A DNA stretch of 64,000 nt from JAHECW01 sp964641415 (GCA_964641415.1 CAZXMW010000005.1:62001-126000); one strand, 5' to 3'. Positions 7,649 through 19,968 are shown, counted from the first letter of the stretch. The notes: generated by a model not told the origin, from the sequence alone. Numbers and translations are program-made.

Positions 7649-9166
7649 TCACTCTCCGAAGGTTTCGACGTGCCGCTCGTGCGCTCGTTCGAGCCACGGG
7701 CGCCAGGTTCGGGACGCGCGGAGCAGCTCGCTCACCTTGACCGGTCGCAGCCGGCGACGGGTGAGCTCCTGGACGAATCGCGGCAGGTCGGACCACGGCG
7801 GCTCCTCGCGCTCGGTCGCCAGGTGCATCAGGACGATGCCTCCTTCGAGCCGTGGAAACGCGAGCAGCCGGTCGACCATCCGGCGCGAGTTTCGGTACAG
7901 GCGCGAGTGCTCGTCGGCGATCCAGTCAAGGGAGTCCAGCGACGCGCCTTCGAGCGAGCTCCAGCGGACGTGCAGGTACCCGAGTTCCATGCCCCACTGA
8001 CGCAGCTCGGAGTTCTCTTCGCCGTACGGTGCGCGCCACAGCGGCACCATGGCACGACCGGTGGCCTTGCGAAAGGCGATCTCTGTCTGTCGCAGCTGGT
8101 CATGCAGCATGGCCCGCGTCACACCAGGGAGAGTGCGGTGGCGGCGGTCGTCCGCCCAGCTCGTCAGGTGCGGGTGTGAGTAGGTGTGACTGCCGACCTC
8201 ATGGCCGGCGAGCACGGCCTGACGGACCAGAGTCGGGTACCGCTCGACGAAACGGCCGGTGACGAAGAGCGTAATCTGCAAATCAAGACGTTGCAGCAGA
8301 TCGAGAAGCTCCGCGGTGCCGTTGGAGGACCCGTCGCCGTCGAAGGTGACGGCGATTCGAGGTCCGGCGTCGGTGACCAGGTGGAGCACCGGCGGCGACG
8401 GACCGCGCGACCTCGACCGGGTCGCCGCACCGTCGCGAATCGCCGTCGGCAGCCGATCTCGGGCAGGAGGCGCCGTGGCGGTCGGTCGTCGGGTCTCTGT
8501 CGGCGTCGTTGTCGGCGTCTCTGTCGGCGTCATTGTCGGTGTCTCGGTTGCGGTTGCACTGGCGGTCTGCGTCGGGGACGAGGTTGCGGTTGCCGTCGGA
8601 GTCGAGGTCGCCGTCGGTGTTTCGGTCGGCAGAGGCGGGATCGTCTCCGGGGCCTCGGCGAACGAGGCGATGGCGAGCTCGGCGCCGGGATCGATCTCGA
8701 GATCGTCGACGAGCGCTTCGCCCCGACGATCCAGGGTCACGATCCTCACCGGACGCCCATCGGCGATCAGAACCGCTTGAGAGTCCGGAGTGCCCCGGAC
8801 GCGGACTGTGGGCCGGTCGCTGCCGCGCACCAGCTCGGCGACGGCGTGCGGCCCTTCGGCGAGTCCGGGTGCGTGCCGAATCTCGACCATCCAGCCGGCG
8901 AGCACGACACCGATCCAGGAGCTCGCGGCCAGCAGGCTGACGGCGACCACGATGGTTGCCCAAGGCCGGGGAACGCGTCGTCGGAGCCCGGTCCGACCGG
9001 TCGCGGCGAGGCGTGCTCCGAGGTCATGGAGTCGGCATCTCCAACCGCAGTAGGCGTAACCGCTCCTCAGCTCGACGCAGCGGTCGCACAGCCACTTTCC
9101 GCAGCCGCGACACCGGACCTCGGCCTCGCGCGACGGGTGGTTCGCACAGCGCGAGATCACCCGCAT
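7649..9166 (-). CDS. Membrane-anchored polysaccharide deacetylase with N-terminal zinc finger
   Basis: A 505-residue modular protein. Residues 7-44 hold a B-box-like zinc finger (CANH..C..C....C..C..., then C40 and C44). A membrane helix lies at about 70-92. A Pro/Thr/Ala-rich stalk of short repeats spans about 178-235, followed by a NodB deacetylase domain (about 265-470). In the NodB domain the metal His pair is H327-x3-H331 (SHTYSHPH) and RAPYG is present, but motif 1 reads TFDGDG (D276, D278) instead of the usual TFDDG. Predicted topology puts the zinc finger in the cytosol and the deacetylase outside, acting on peptidoglycan or another amino-sugar polymer. It is a single-gene unit, convergent with the phospholipase. 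Confidence 0.85.
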   Translation of the reverse strand: MRVISRCANHPSREAEVRCRGCGKWLCDRCVELRSGYAYCGWRCRLHDLGARLAATGRTGLRRRVPRPWATIVVAVSLLAASSWIGVVLAGWMVEIRHAPGLAEGPHAVAELVRGSDRPTVRVRGTPDSQAVLIADGRPVRIVTLDRRGEALVDDLEIDPGAELAIASFAEAPETIPPLPTETPTATSTPTATATSSPTQTASATATETPTMTPTETPTTTPTETRRPTATAPPARDRLPTAIRDGAATRSRSRGPSPPVLHLVTDAGPRIAVTFDGDGSSNGTAELLDLLQRLDLQITLFVTGRFVERYPTLVRQAVLAGHEVGSHTYSHPHLTSWADDRRHRTLPGVTRAMLHDQLRQTEIAFRKATGRAMVPLWRAPYGEENSELRQWGMELGYLHVRWSSLEGASLDSLDWIADEHSRLYRNSRRMVDRLLAFPRLEGGIVLMHLATEREEPPWSDLPRFVQELTRRRLRPVKVSELLRASRTWRPWLERAHERHVETFGE

Positions 9167-9328
9167 GAGCTTCCCTGCCGCTGGCCGTTCAGACGGTCGT
9201 TCGCGTCCCGCGCCAGCACGAGCCGGCGTGCTGTAGAATCGGGGCGCCGACGCGTGGAGATCGGGTCACGGCTGCAACCCGAGAGCAAAGCTGGATTCCT
9301 CGTCGGCCGAGCCGAGGAGATCATCCGT

Positions 9329-9871
9329 ATGTGGAATGTTCCCAACAGCTTGACGATTCTTCGCATCGGCCTCGCACCGCTGCTCGTCGTGGTGTTGCTG
9401 ACCGAGTTTCCGGACAAGGAAGTCTGGGGTCTGATCATCTTCTTGGTCGCGGCGCTGACCGACGCGCTCGACGGGATCATCGCTCGCCGCACCAATAGAA
9501 TAACCGTTACCGGCGCGATGCTCGATCCGATTGCCGACAAGCTGCTCATGAGCGCTGCGTTCATCTCGCTCGTCGAGCTCGGTCTGGCGCCGGCGTGGAT
9601 GGTGACGCTCATCGTCGGCCGCGAGTTTGCGGTCACCGGGTTGCGGCTCATCGCCATGGAGCGACAGATCCCGATCTCGGCCAATCGCTGGGGTAAGGCC
9701 AAGACGACGACCCAGGTGATCGCCATCTCCTTGTTGATCTTTGGGAAGCACTTGGGCGAGCTGCGAGTCGTCGGCGAGATCGTGCTCTGGATCGCGGTGA
9801 TCCTGACCGTGATCTCGATGGTGGTGTACTTCCGCCAGAATTGGGGAATCGTGCGCGGGACCGACGAGTGA
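9329..9871 (+). CDS. pgsA: CDP-diacylglycerol-glycerol-3-phosphate 3-phosphatidyltransferase
   Basis: Inner-membrane enzyme making phosphatidylglycerophosphate, the first committed step to phosphatidylglycerol and cardiolipin. A 180-residue protein with several membrane helices. The CDP-alcohol phosphatidyltransferase signature is complete: DALDGIIARRTNR followed by TGAMLDPIADK (the D-x2-DG-x2-AR-x8-G-x3-D-x3-D pattern). The N-terminus NVPNSLTILRI is typical of PgsA. The ATG at 9329 has GAGGAGA eight bases upstream. It precedes the Lon-like protease gene by about 100 bases. Confidence 0.95.
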   Translation: MWNVPNSLTILRIGLAPLLVVVLLTEFPDKEVWGLIIFLVAALTDALDGIIARRTNRITVTGAMLDPIADKLLMSAAFISLVELGLAPAWMVTLIVGREFAVTGLRLIAMERQIPISANRWGKAKTTTQVIAISLLIFGKHLGELRVVGEIVLWIAVILTVISMVVYFRQNWGIVRGTDE

Positions 9872-9968
9872 GGAACGGATCGCGCCGTCGTGTCGAGCGG
9901 AGACCGGCGAGCCGACGGCGATTGAGGACACCAACCCGACCGACCGGTCGGAGACGCCCGGAGGGTGC

Positions 9969-12419
9969 ATGATTCGCAAACTCGAGTCCGAAGAACTGGC
10001 GTGGTCCTGCCCGGATGAGTGGCTCAGCTGGCAGGCGTCGAACGAAATCGAGCCGGCGTCCACGATCGTCGGTCAGGATCGCGCGGTCGAGGCCATCGCG
10101 TTCGGCCTCGCCATGCGAGGAATCGGCTACAACGTTTTCGTCACCGGCCTGTCCGGAACCGGTCGACTGACCACCATCAAGCAGTTCCTCGAGCACATCG
10201 ACGGCGATCCGACGATTCCGGACGACGTCTGCTTCGTTCACAACTTCCGCAACCCCGAGGAACCGAATGCGCTGTTCATCGAGGCCGGCGCCGGCCGTCG
10301 ACTCCGGGACGGAATGGAAAACCTGATCGAAGAGCTCGCCGAGAACCTGCCCAAAATCCTCAACGACAAGGAGATTCGGGCGAGATTGGATCGAGCGGTC
10401 AAGAGCTTCCAGCGGCAGGAACGGGAGCTGGTGGAGAGCTTCGACGAGGAGGTCAAGAAGGCCGGCTTCTCGATGGTCCAGATCCAGTCCGGACCGATCA
10501 CTCGTCCCGAGATCATGCTCCTGGTCGAAGGCGACCCGGTGGCGGTCGATGACCTCGAGTCTCTGGTGGAGGACGGCAAGATCGAGGCCGACCGGGTGAA
10601 GACCCTGACCGAGAAGCACCGTGAGCTGTCGGGAAAGCTGCGCGAGATCTTCGAGCAGGTCGGCGAGCTGCGGCGCCAGGCACAGCAGGAGATCGAGCGG
10701 GTCCGGGCCGAGCTCCTGCACCCGACCTTCTCCGAGGCGGTGAGGCGGGTTTTGGTCGAGGTCGGCGACGAGCGCGCCCAGCCCTACCTCGAGGCGGTGC
10801 AACAGGATCTCGAAGAGAATGTCCACGTGTTCGTGGTCGATGACGACGAACAGAAACGAGACCGTTTCATCCGTTGGCGCGTCAACCTTGCAGTCGACAA
10901 CTCGGAGCTCGACGGGCGGCCGGTCGTCATGGAGACCGAGCCGACCTACACCAATTTATTCGGCACCATCGAGCGCTCGTTGCTGCCGTCGGGAGAGGGC
11001 ACGACCTCGTTCATGCGGATCCGGGCTGGCTCGATGCTGCGGGCGAACGGCGGATACCTGGTGGTCAACGCCGAAGACGTGCTCATGGAACCTCGGGTTT
11101 GGCCTGGTCTGAAGCGCGCATTGCGCTACCGGCGGGTACAGATCCAGGCCTGGGAGAGCGTGGTCTTCGGCGCGGCGGTCCTCAAGCCGGAGCCGGTTCC
11201 GCTCGACGTCAAGGTGGTGGTCATCGGCGACCGCGCGATCTACGATCTCCTGTACCGGCGGGATGCTGATTTTCCCAAGATCTTCAAGGTGCTGGCCGAC
11301 TTCGAGCGCGTCATCGCGAAGTCGAAGGACCACGCTGCGGACATTCTCTCAGTCCTCCAGAAGGTGGCGACCGAGGAGGACCTGCTGCCTTTCCATCGGA
11401 GCGGGATGGCGGCCGTCTTGGAACATGCGGTGTATCTCGGAAGCTGGCGCCGGCGATTCTCGAGCCGGTTTTCGGACCTCGCCGACATTCAACGCGAGGC
11501 GGACTACCATGCTCGCCTGGACAATGCCGAGGCGATCGAACGCCGGCATGTCATGGCGGCCAAGCAGGCGCGAAACCGCCGCCATGGACTGTCCGAGGAC
11601 CGGACCCACGACCTCATCGCAGACGGTGTGGTGCACGTTGCGACCGACGGCGAGACCGTCGGCCAGGTCAACGGTCTCGCGGTGTACGACCTCGGTCACC
11701 ACCGGTTCGGCAAGCCGTCGCGGATCACGGCCAGGGTCGGTTTGGGTCGGGAAGGGGTCATCAACATCGAGCGGCAGGCGGGCCTGTCCGGGCCGACCCA
11801 CGACAAGGGTGTGAGCATTCTGACCGGCTTCCTGCGCGGCACCTTTGCTCGAAGGGTCCCGCTCACCATGGCGTGCTCGGTGACCTTCGAGCAGAGCTAC
11901 GGCGGCATCGACGGCGATTCGGCGTCGTCGACCGAGGTCTACGCCATTCTGTCGGCGCTGTCGGGTCTGCCGTTGAAGCAGGGCATCGCGGTGACCGGTT
12001 CCGTCGATCAGTACGGACGGGTCCAGGCCATCGGAGGGGTCAACGAGAAGATCGAGGGGTTCTTCCGAGTCTGCTCGAGCCGAGGGTTGACCGGCGCCGA
12101 GGGGGTGATGATCCCGTCGAGCAACGTCGGAGATCTCCACCTCGCCGACGAGGTCACCGAGGCGGTCGAGGCGGGCCGGTTCAACATCTGGTCGGTTGAC
12201 AGCGTGGAGGACGGGGTCGAGCTGCTGGCCGGTGTTCCGGCGGGGCAGTGGTCGGACGACGAAGGCTGGTCCGAGGACGGAGTGTACGGCCGTTGCGAAG
12301 CCAGGCTGGAGGAGATGGCGAGGCTGCTGCGTCGGTCAATCAAGGACCCGGAAACGAGCGGGACCGGCGATGACGACGGAAGTTCTCGGGGCGGTCGCGA
12401 CGAAGAGACTGATGCCTGA
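9969..12419 (+). CDS. Lon-like ATP-dependent protease (S16 family, AAA+)
   Basis: An 816-residue protease of the Lon-like group that lacks the classical Lon N-terminal substrate domain. The P-loop GLSGTGRLTT (60-69) carries Arg where the canonical Lys sits. A long coiled-coil insertion rich in E/R follows (about 110-290). The C-terminal S16 domain has Ser651 in GDSAS and Lys694 in GGVNEKIEGF; the 43-residue Ser-Lys spacing equals that of E. coli Lon, so the dyad is intact. The C-terminal tail is acidic. The start at 9969 is preceded by GGAGGG. Such enzymes degrade misfolded or regulatory proteins in the cytosol. It ends about 170 bases before the M23 gene's promoter. Confidence 0.9.
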   Translation: MIRKLESEELAWSCPDEWLSWQASNEIEPASTIVGQDRAVEAIAFGLAMRGIGYNVFVTGLSGTGRLTTIKQFLEHIDGDPTIPDDVCFVHNFRNPEEPNALFIEAGAGRRLRDGMENLIEELAENLPKILNDKEIRARLDRAVKSFQRQERELVESFDEEVKKAGFSMVQIQSGPITRPEIMLLVEGDPVAVDDLESLVEDGKIEADRVKTLTEKHRELSGKLREIFEQVGELRRQAQQEIERVRAELLHPTFSEAVRRVLVEVGDERAQPYLEAVQQDLEENVHVFVVDDDEQKRDRFIRWRVNLAVDNSELDGRPVVMETEPTYTNLFGTIERSLLPSGEGTTSFMRIRAGSMLRANGGYLVVNAEDVLMEPRVWPGLKRALRYRRVQIQAWESVVFGAAVLKPEPVPLDVKVVVIGDRAIYDLLYRRDADFPKIFKVLADFERVIAKSKDHAADILSVLQKVATEEDLLPFHRSGMAAVLEHAVYLGSWRRRFSSRFSDLADIQREADYHARLDNAEAIERRHVMAAKQARNRRHGLSEDRTHDLIADGVVHVATDGETVGQVNGLAVYDLGHHRFGKPSRITARVGLGREGVINIERQAGLSGPTHDKGVSILTGFLRGTFARRVPLTMACSVTFEQSYGGIDGDSASSTEVYAILSALSGLPLKQGIAVTGSVDQYGRVQAIGGVNEKIEGFFRVCSSRGLTGAEGVMIPSSNVGDLHLADEVTEAVEAGRFNIWSVDSVEDGVELLAGVPAGQWSDDEGWSEDGVYGRCEARLEEMARLLRRSIKDPETSGTGDDDGSSRGGRDEETDA

Positions 12420-12588
12420 GGGCGCGCGCAAGAATCACTGCCGCCTCGGGTGAGCGATTCTCACGGGAAGTGAAATCTGCAGCACATCTGGGCGCGAAAA
12501 ATCCACACTGACTCTCGCGCGGGCCCTGATGTGAGGGTGACACAGCGCACACAAGATGAGATCGGAGCCGTTTTGGCGTGGTTTCCGG

Positions 12589-12618
12589 TTGACATGCGTT
12601 GACGCCCCGGTTCATAAT
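12589..12618 (+). promoter_or_regulatory. Sigma-70 type promoter of the M23 peptidase gene
   Basis: TTGACA (12589-12594), 18-base spacer, CATAAT (12613-12618): a perfect -35 and a 5/6 -10 element. The predicted transcript starts near 12625, which rules out the in-frame TTG at 12618 as the translational start. Confidence 0.7.
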
Positions 12619-12668
12619 TGGCGGGCATCGCACTCCCGCGGCTGGGGAGCAAATCGATGGAGGGGGAC

Positions 12669-13550
12669 GTGCCGCGAAGACTCAATACGATCATCATCGT
12701 GCCCCACAGCCAGGCGCGATTCATCAAGCTGACGTTCTCGACGCGCACCATGGTCACGGCCGGCGTGGTTCTCGTCGCTGCGGTTGTGTTGTCGCTGGTC
12801 GCGGTCGCGTTCTCGGGCAATGCGGTGAGCCGGCGGGCCGAAGCCCAGCAGCTCCAAGCCGAGAACCGCGAGCTCGTCGAGGTCAATCGGGAGCTGTCGC
12901 GCACCATTGCCGAGGTCCAGGCGAGGCTCGACGACTTCGAGGAGCGAACGGCGCGTTTGGCTCTGGCGGCCGGCATGCCGAACGACTCTCCGGGTGTCGT
13001 GGGGGTGGTCAGGGTCGACGGCCAGGTCGGCAGCGGCGGGCCCTATGATCGTCTGTCGGACCCTCCCGAGTCGCTTCGGCTGCAGGGCCAGTGGATCGAC
13101 CAGCAGATCAAGCTGCTTGACGAGACCTTGGCCGAGAACCTCGACATGCTCTCCTGCACACCGACCATCGCACCGACCATCGGCGTGCTGACCGACGGGT
13201 TCGGGACGCGGAACGACCCGATCACGGGTCGACGCGCCTTCCACCGTGGTCTCGACATCTCGGCGCGGCGCGGCACACCAGTGTATGCGACCGCTGACGG
13301 CGTTGTCGTGTTCGCGGCGCGCAACGGCGGACTGGGCAGGACGCTCAAGATTTCGCATGGATTCGGTTTCACGACCGTCTACGGCCACCTGCACGAGATC
13401 GATGTCGAGCTCGGCGCCGAGGTTCGCCGTGGCGATCGGATCGGCGCCGTGGGCAACACCGGGCGATCGACGGGTTCGCACCTGCACTACGAGGTTCACC
13501 AGGACGGGGCGGCCAAGAACCCGCTGTACTTCATTTTGGACCGTTTCTAG
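12669..13550 (+). CDS. M23 family metallopeptidase (LytM-type, membrane anchored)
   Basis: A 293-residue envelope protein. A short basic N-terminus is followed by a membrane helix (about 26-48), a coiled coil rich in Q/E/L (about 50-95), and a C-terminal M23/LytM domain with FHRGLDISARRGTPV (the His and Asp zinc ligands) and HLHYEVH (catalytic and zinc His). The metal site looks complete, so it can probably cleave peptidoglycan cross-bridges rather than only activate amidases. The GTG at 12669 follows GGAGGGGG with good spacing and matches family starts (M-P-R-R-x-N-T-I-I-I-V-P-H); ATG at 12657 is an alternative. It has its own promoter upstream and its own terminator downstream. Confidence 0.9.
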   Translation: MPRRLNTIIIVPHSQARFIKLTFSTRTMVTAGVVLVAAVVLSLVAVAFSGNAVSRRAEAQQLQAENRELVEVNRELSRTIAEVQARLDDFEERTARLALAAGMPNDSPGVVGVVRVDGQVGSGGPYDRLSDPPESLRLQGQWIDQQIKLLDETLAENLDMLSCTPTIAPTIGVLTDGFGTRNDPITGRRAFHRGLDISARRGTPVYATADGVVVFAARNGGLGRTLKISHGFGFTTVYGHLHEIDVELGAEVRRGDRIGAVGNTGRSTGSHLHYEVHQDGAAKNPLYFILDRF

Positions 13551-13567
13551 GATCTGCCGGCTCGGAG

Positions 13568-13602
13568 AACCGCCGCACGCAGGCCATGCGTGCGGCGGTT
13601 TT
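13568..13602 (+). terminator. Rho-independent terminator of the M23 gene
   Basis: Perfect 14-bp stem AACCGCCGCACGCA (13568-13581) / TGCGTGCGGCGGTT (13587-13600), loop GGCCA, followed by a T-run. It lies 18 bases after the M23 stop. Confidence 0.9.
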
Positions 13603-13642
13603 CTGATGGTGGCGAGCCGGTCGGTCCGAGATCCTGAGTCGA

Positions 13643-13671
13643 TTGAAATCGCCGGCGAGGTGGACTACCCT
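13643..13671 (+). promoter_or_regulatory. Possible promoter of secA-guaB
   Basis: TTGAAA (13643-13648), 17-base spacer, TACCCT (13666-13671), about 75 bases before the secA start and directly after a terminator. The -10 is weak. Confidence 0.35.
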
Positions 13672-13745
13672 GCCGGCACCGTCTTGGAGAGACCGGAGTG
13701 GGCCGCCGGCCTTCGGTGACGGTCAGCAGTGAACAGGGGATGTCA

Positions 13746-16532
<2,787 letters not shown>

Positions 16533-16535
16533 GGA

Positions 16536-18008
16536 ATGGACGAGACGATTCCGATCGGTCTGACCTTCGACGACGTGCTGCTGGTTCCCGCACGGTCCGA
16601 GGTCCATCCCAACAAGGTCGATGTCTCGACGTCGGTGGCCCGTGGCGGCCTCGATCTCAACATGCCGATCGTTTCGGCGGCCATGGACACCGTAACCGAA
16701 GCCAAGATGGCCATTGCCATGGCCCAGCACGGCGGGCTCGGTATCGTCCACAAGAACATGTCCATCGCCCGTCAGGCCGAGCAGATCGATCGCGTCAAGA
16801 GGTCGGAGTCCGGAATGATCGTCGACCCGGTCACGGTCCACCCGGAGCAGTCGGTGCAGCAGGCGCTCGACGTCATGGCCCACTTCCACATTTCGGGGCT
16901 GCCCGTCGTCGACCACGAGGGACAGCTCAAGGGCATACTGACCAATCGCGACCTCCGGTTCTGCAGTGAGTTCGAGCGCCCGATCTCGGACTTCATGACC
17001 CACGAGAGCCTGGTGACCGCGCCCATCGGCACCACGCTCGAGCAGGCCAAGATCCTGCTCCACCGGAATCGCATCGAGAAGCTCCTCATCGTCGACGATG
17101 ACGGAAGCCTCAAGGGCCTGATCACGGTCAAGGACATCAAGAAGGCCCATGACTACCCCGACGCCTGCAAGGACCACCTGGGACGCCTGCGGGTCGCGGC
17201 CGCAATCGGGGTTTCCGGCGATCTCTCAGAGCGCTGTGCCGCGCTCATCGAGCGCCAGGTCGACATGCTCTGCCTGGACAGCTCGCATGCCCACTCGAGG
17301 GGAGTGCTCAACGCCGCGGCAACGGTCAAGCAGAGCTTTCCGGACACGCCGCTCATTGTCGGGAACGTCGCCACCGCCGCCGGGGTTCGCGATCTGGTGT
17401 CGATCGGGGTCGACGCTGTCAAGATCGGCATCGGCCCGGGCTCGATCTGCACCACCCGCGTGGTCACCGGCGCCGGCATGCCCCAGATCACCGCGATTCT
17501 CGAGTGCTCGCGGGCGGCCCACGAACATGGCGTCCAAGTCATTGCCGACGGCGGTGTTCGATTCTCCGGCGATATCAGCAAGGCGCTGGCCGCGGGCGCC
17601 GATGCAGTGATGATCGGTTCGTTGTTCGCCGGTGTCGAGGAGTCGCCGGGCGAGCAGATCCTGTACCAGGGACGCACTTTCAAGGCCTACCGGGGCATGG
17701 GATCCATCGGCGCCATGAACGAGGCCGAGGGGTCGCGTGACCGCTACTTCCAGGAGGGCGAGGACGTCGCCAAGCTGGTGCCCGAAGGCATCGAGGGAAT
17801 GGTGCCCTACAAGGGGCCGCTGAGCGACCAGCTGACGCAGCTCATGGGCGGCCTGCGGGCGGGCATGGGTCTCGCCGGATGCGCTTCCATCGCCGAGCTC
17901 CATACCGGCGCCAGGTTCATCCGCGTCACCTCTGCCGGGCTCAAGGAGAGCCACGCCCACGACGTGGTGATCACCAAGGAGGCGCCCAACTACCGCATCG
18001 ACCGGTAG
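16536..18008 (+). CDS. guaB: Inosine-5'-monophosphate dehydrogenase
   Basis: NAD-dependent oxidation of IMP to XMP, the rate-limiting step of guanine nucleotide synthesis. 490 residues: a TIM barrel interrupted by two CBS domains (about 95-210), the active-site loop GPGSICTTRVVTGAG with catalytic Cys305, and the flap segment with YRGMGS. The ATG at 16536 follows AGGG and starts three bases after secA. It converges with the sortase gene. Confidence 0.97.
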   Translation: MDETIPIGLTFDDVLLVPARSEVHPNKVDVSTSVARGGLDLNMPIVSAAMDTVTEAKMAIAMAQHGGLGIVHKNMSIARQAEQIDRVKRSESGMIVDPVTVHPEQSVQQALDVMAHFHISGLPVVDHEGQLKGILTNRDLRFCSEFERPISDFMTHESLVTAPIGTTLEQAKILLHRNRIEKLLIVDDDGSLKGLITVKDIKKAHDYPDACKDHLGRLRVAAAIGVSGDLSERCAALIERQVDMLCLDSSHAHSRGVLNAAATVKQSFPDTPLIVGNVATAAGVRDLVSIGVDAVKIGIGPGSICTTRVVTGAGMPQITAILECSRAAHEHGVQVIADGGVRFSGDISKALAAGADAVMIGSLFAGVEESPGEQILYQGRTFKAYRGMGSIGAMNEAEGSRDRYFQEGEDVAKLVPEGIEGMVPYKGPLSDQLTQLMGGLRAGMGLAGCASIAELHTGARFIRVTSAGLKESHAHDVVITKEAPNYRIDR

Positions 18009-18077
18009 AGCGTCGCTCGGAGTCGCCCAGGCGTACGTGCAGGTCCCGGGAAATAGGAGCTTCGAGCCCGGTCGGAT

Positions 18078-18755
18078 CTACCCCGGGCCGCTCGCGAGTT
18101 CCGCGCGGACGATGTAGCGCTGCGGGGCGGAGCCGACGAAGTAGAACGGGTAGCAGGTGACGAGGGTGAGGGTCGGCTCGGCCGTGGGCTCGAGCACCCA
18201 GACGTCGTGCGGGTCGACGATGAAGAGCTCGGTGATCTCGTAGCTGAGGGTGCCGTCGAGGGTTTCGAACTCGAGGACGTCGCCCGCACTCACGTCCTTG
18301 AGGCCACGGAAGTAGCCGTCCCGGTGGCCCGCGATCCCGACGTTGCCGGCCGCACCGGGCTCGGCGGTGCCCTCGATGTGGCCGACCCCGCGATTCAGGG
18401 CCAGGTCGCCGGTGCCCGCGAGCACCGCGACCTCGAGGTCGATGGCCGGGACCCTCAGGATCGCCAGGGGAGGCCCGGAATCCTGGTCGAGGCTCTCCCG
18501 GTACTCCGCGATCCGCTTCTCGCCCCACAGGGTTGTGTCCACCGGCAGTTCGGTGGGCAGATCCCGGGCCGACGTCGTCGGCGTGCTCGGAACCGCGGTC
18601 CGGGCCGCCTCGCGCGCTTCGGCGAAGCGCCGCAGGTCGGCGTCGCGCCCGGCCGAGGCGTGGATCCGGAAACCGGCCCAGATCCCGATCAGCACGACGC
18701 CCGCCGCGATCAGCAGCCACTGCAAGACCGTGAGAAAGCGCTTCCGATTCGACAT
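18078..18755 (-). CDS. Class D-like sortase
   Basis: A 225-residue transpeptidase with an N-terminal membrane anchor (about 8-29), a spacer, and a sortase beta-barrel. Catalytic residues are visible: His144 in GIAGHRDG, Cys201 in TLVTCYPF and Arg213 in PQRYIVR. Proteobacterial and acidobacterial sortases of this group usually work with one dedicated substrate encoded nearby; I see no protein with an LPxTG-like motif plus membrane tail in the adjacent genes. The gene is a single unit on the minus strand, convergent with guaB and divergent from gmd. Confidence 0.88.
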   Translation of the reverse strand: MSNRKRFLTVLQWLLIAAGVVLIGIWAGFRIHASAGRDADLRRFAEAREAARTAVPSTPTTSARDLPTELPVDTTLWGEKRIAEYRESLDQDSGPPLAILRVPAIDLEVAVLAGTGDLALNRGVGHIEGTAEPGAAGNVGIAGHRDGYFRGLKDVSAGDVLEFETLDGTLSYEITELFIVDPHDVWVLEPTAEPTLTLVTCYPFYFVGSAPQRYIVRAELASGPG

Positions 18756-18897
18756 CGCCGCCGATCATAAACCGCACTGATCGTCCTTTGTTCCGATTTT
18801 CCGGCAGTCGCGGGCATTCCGCCCGAATGCCCGCGAGTGCCGGAACCTGCAGACCGCTTCTGCTCCCATCGCCGCCACCTTTGCTAGACTCATTTCC

Positions 18898-19932
18898 ATG
18901 CCACGAACAGCACTCATCACGGGCATCACCGGCCAGGACGGCTCCTATCTCGCGGAACTCCTTCTCGACAAGGGCTACGTCGTCCACGGCGTGGTCCGGC
19001 GCTCCTCCAGCGTCAACCGGCAACGGATCGACCACCTCCGGGACGATCCTGCGACCAGAGAGAGGCTCCACCTCCACTACGGCGATCTCAGCGACGCCGA
19101 GTCCCTGACCACCATCCTCGGGATCGCCGCTCCCGACGAGGTCTACAACCTGGCGGCCCAGTCCCACGTCGCGATTTCGTTCAGGATGCCCACCTACACC
19201 GGCGAGGTCACCGGTCTCGGCACGGTCCGCCTCCTCGAGGCGGTGCGGCGCCAGGCGCCCGAGGCGCGCTTCTACCAGGCGTCGTCGTCGGAGCTGTTCG
19301 GGAAGGTCGCCGAGGTTCCGCAGAGGGAAACCACGCCCTTCCACCCACGGTCACCGTACGCGGTGGCCAAGATGTACAGCTACTGGGCGACGGTCAACTT
19401 CCGCGAGGCCTATGGGATGCACGCGTCCAACGGGATCCTGTTCAACCACGAGTCTCCGCGGCGGGGCGAGAACTTCGTCACCCGAAAGATCACACGGGCG
19501 GTGGCCGAGATCGATGCCGGCCTGCGCGACCGCCTCGCTCTCGGCAACCTCAACGCTCGCCGGGACTGGGGCTTCGCCGGGGACTTCGTCGATGCCATGT
19601 GGTTGATCGTCCAGGCCGACCGACCGGGCGACTACGTGGTCGGGACCGGCGAGGACCACTCGGTGCGCGAGTTCTGCGAGCTCGCGTTCGCCGAGATCGG
19701 GGTCGAGCTGGAGTGGCAGGGCGAGGGCGTCGACGAGATCGGCCGCGATCGCGCGAGCGGCACGGTTCGAATCGAGGTCAATCCCCGTCACTTCAGGCCG
19801 GCCGAGGTCGAGGCCCTGCTCGCCGACCCGAGCCTCGCCAGACACGAGCTCGGCTGGGCGCCGAAGGTGAGCTTCCCCGAGCTGGTGCGGATGATGGTCC
19901 GACACGACCTCGAGACCGTGGGCCGGCGCTGA
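18898..19932 (+). CDS. gmd: GDP-mannose 4,6-dehydratase
   Basis: Converts GDP-D-mannose to GDP-4-keto-6-deoxymannose, precursor of GDP-fucose, GDP-rhamnose or GDP-perosamine for surface glycans. 344 residues of the extended SDR family: the Rossmann motif GITGQDGSYLAELL is at 8-21, RRSSSVNRQRI matches the Gmd nucleotide-sugar loop, and YAVAK gives the catalytic Tyr-x3-Lys. The ATG at 18898 lies only seven bases after a TAGACT box (18885-18890), so the message may be nearly leaderless. No partner reductase or glycosyltransferase is adjacent. Confidence 0.94.
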   Translation: MPRTALITGITGQDGSYLAELLLDKGYVVHGVVRRSSSVNRQRIDHLRDDPATRERLHLHYGDLSDAESLTTILGIAAPDEVYNLAAQSHVAISFRMPTYTGEVTGLGTVRLLEAVRRQAPEARFYQASSSELFGKVAEVPQRETTPFHPRSPYAVAKMYSYWATVNFREAYGMHASNGILFNHESPRRGENFVTRKITRAVAEIDAGLRDRLALGNLNARRDWGFAGDFVDAMWLIVQADRPGDYVVGTGEDHSVREFCELAFAEIGVELEWQGEGVDEIGRDRASGTVRIEVNPRHFRPAEVEALLADPSLARHELGWAPKVSFPELVRMMVRHDLETVGRR

Positions 19933-19968
19933 GGCGCCGCCCCTGGTGAGGAAGCCACGGAGGAACCG

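Noticed and set aside
12618..12668. TTG at 12618 as start of the M23 peptidase
   Set aside because: It overlaps the -10 box of the gene's own promoter and has no ribosome site.
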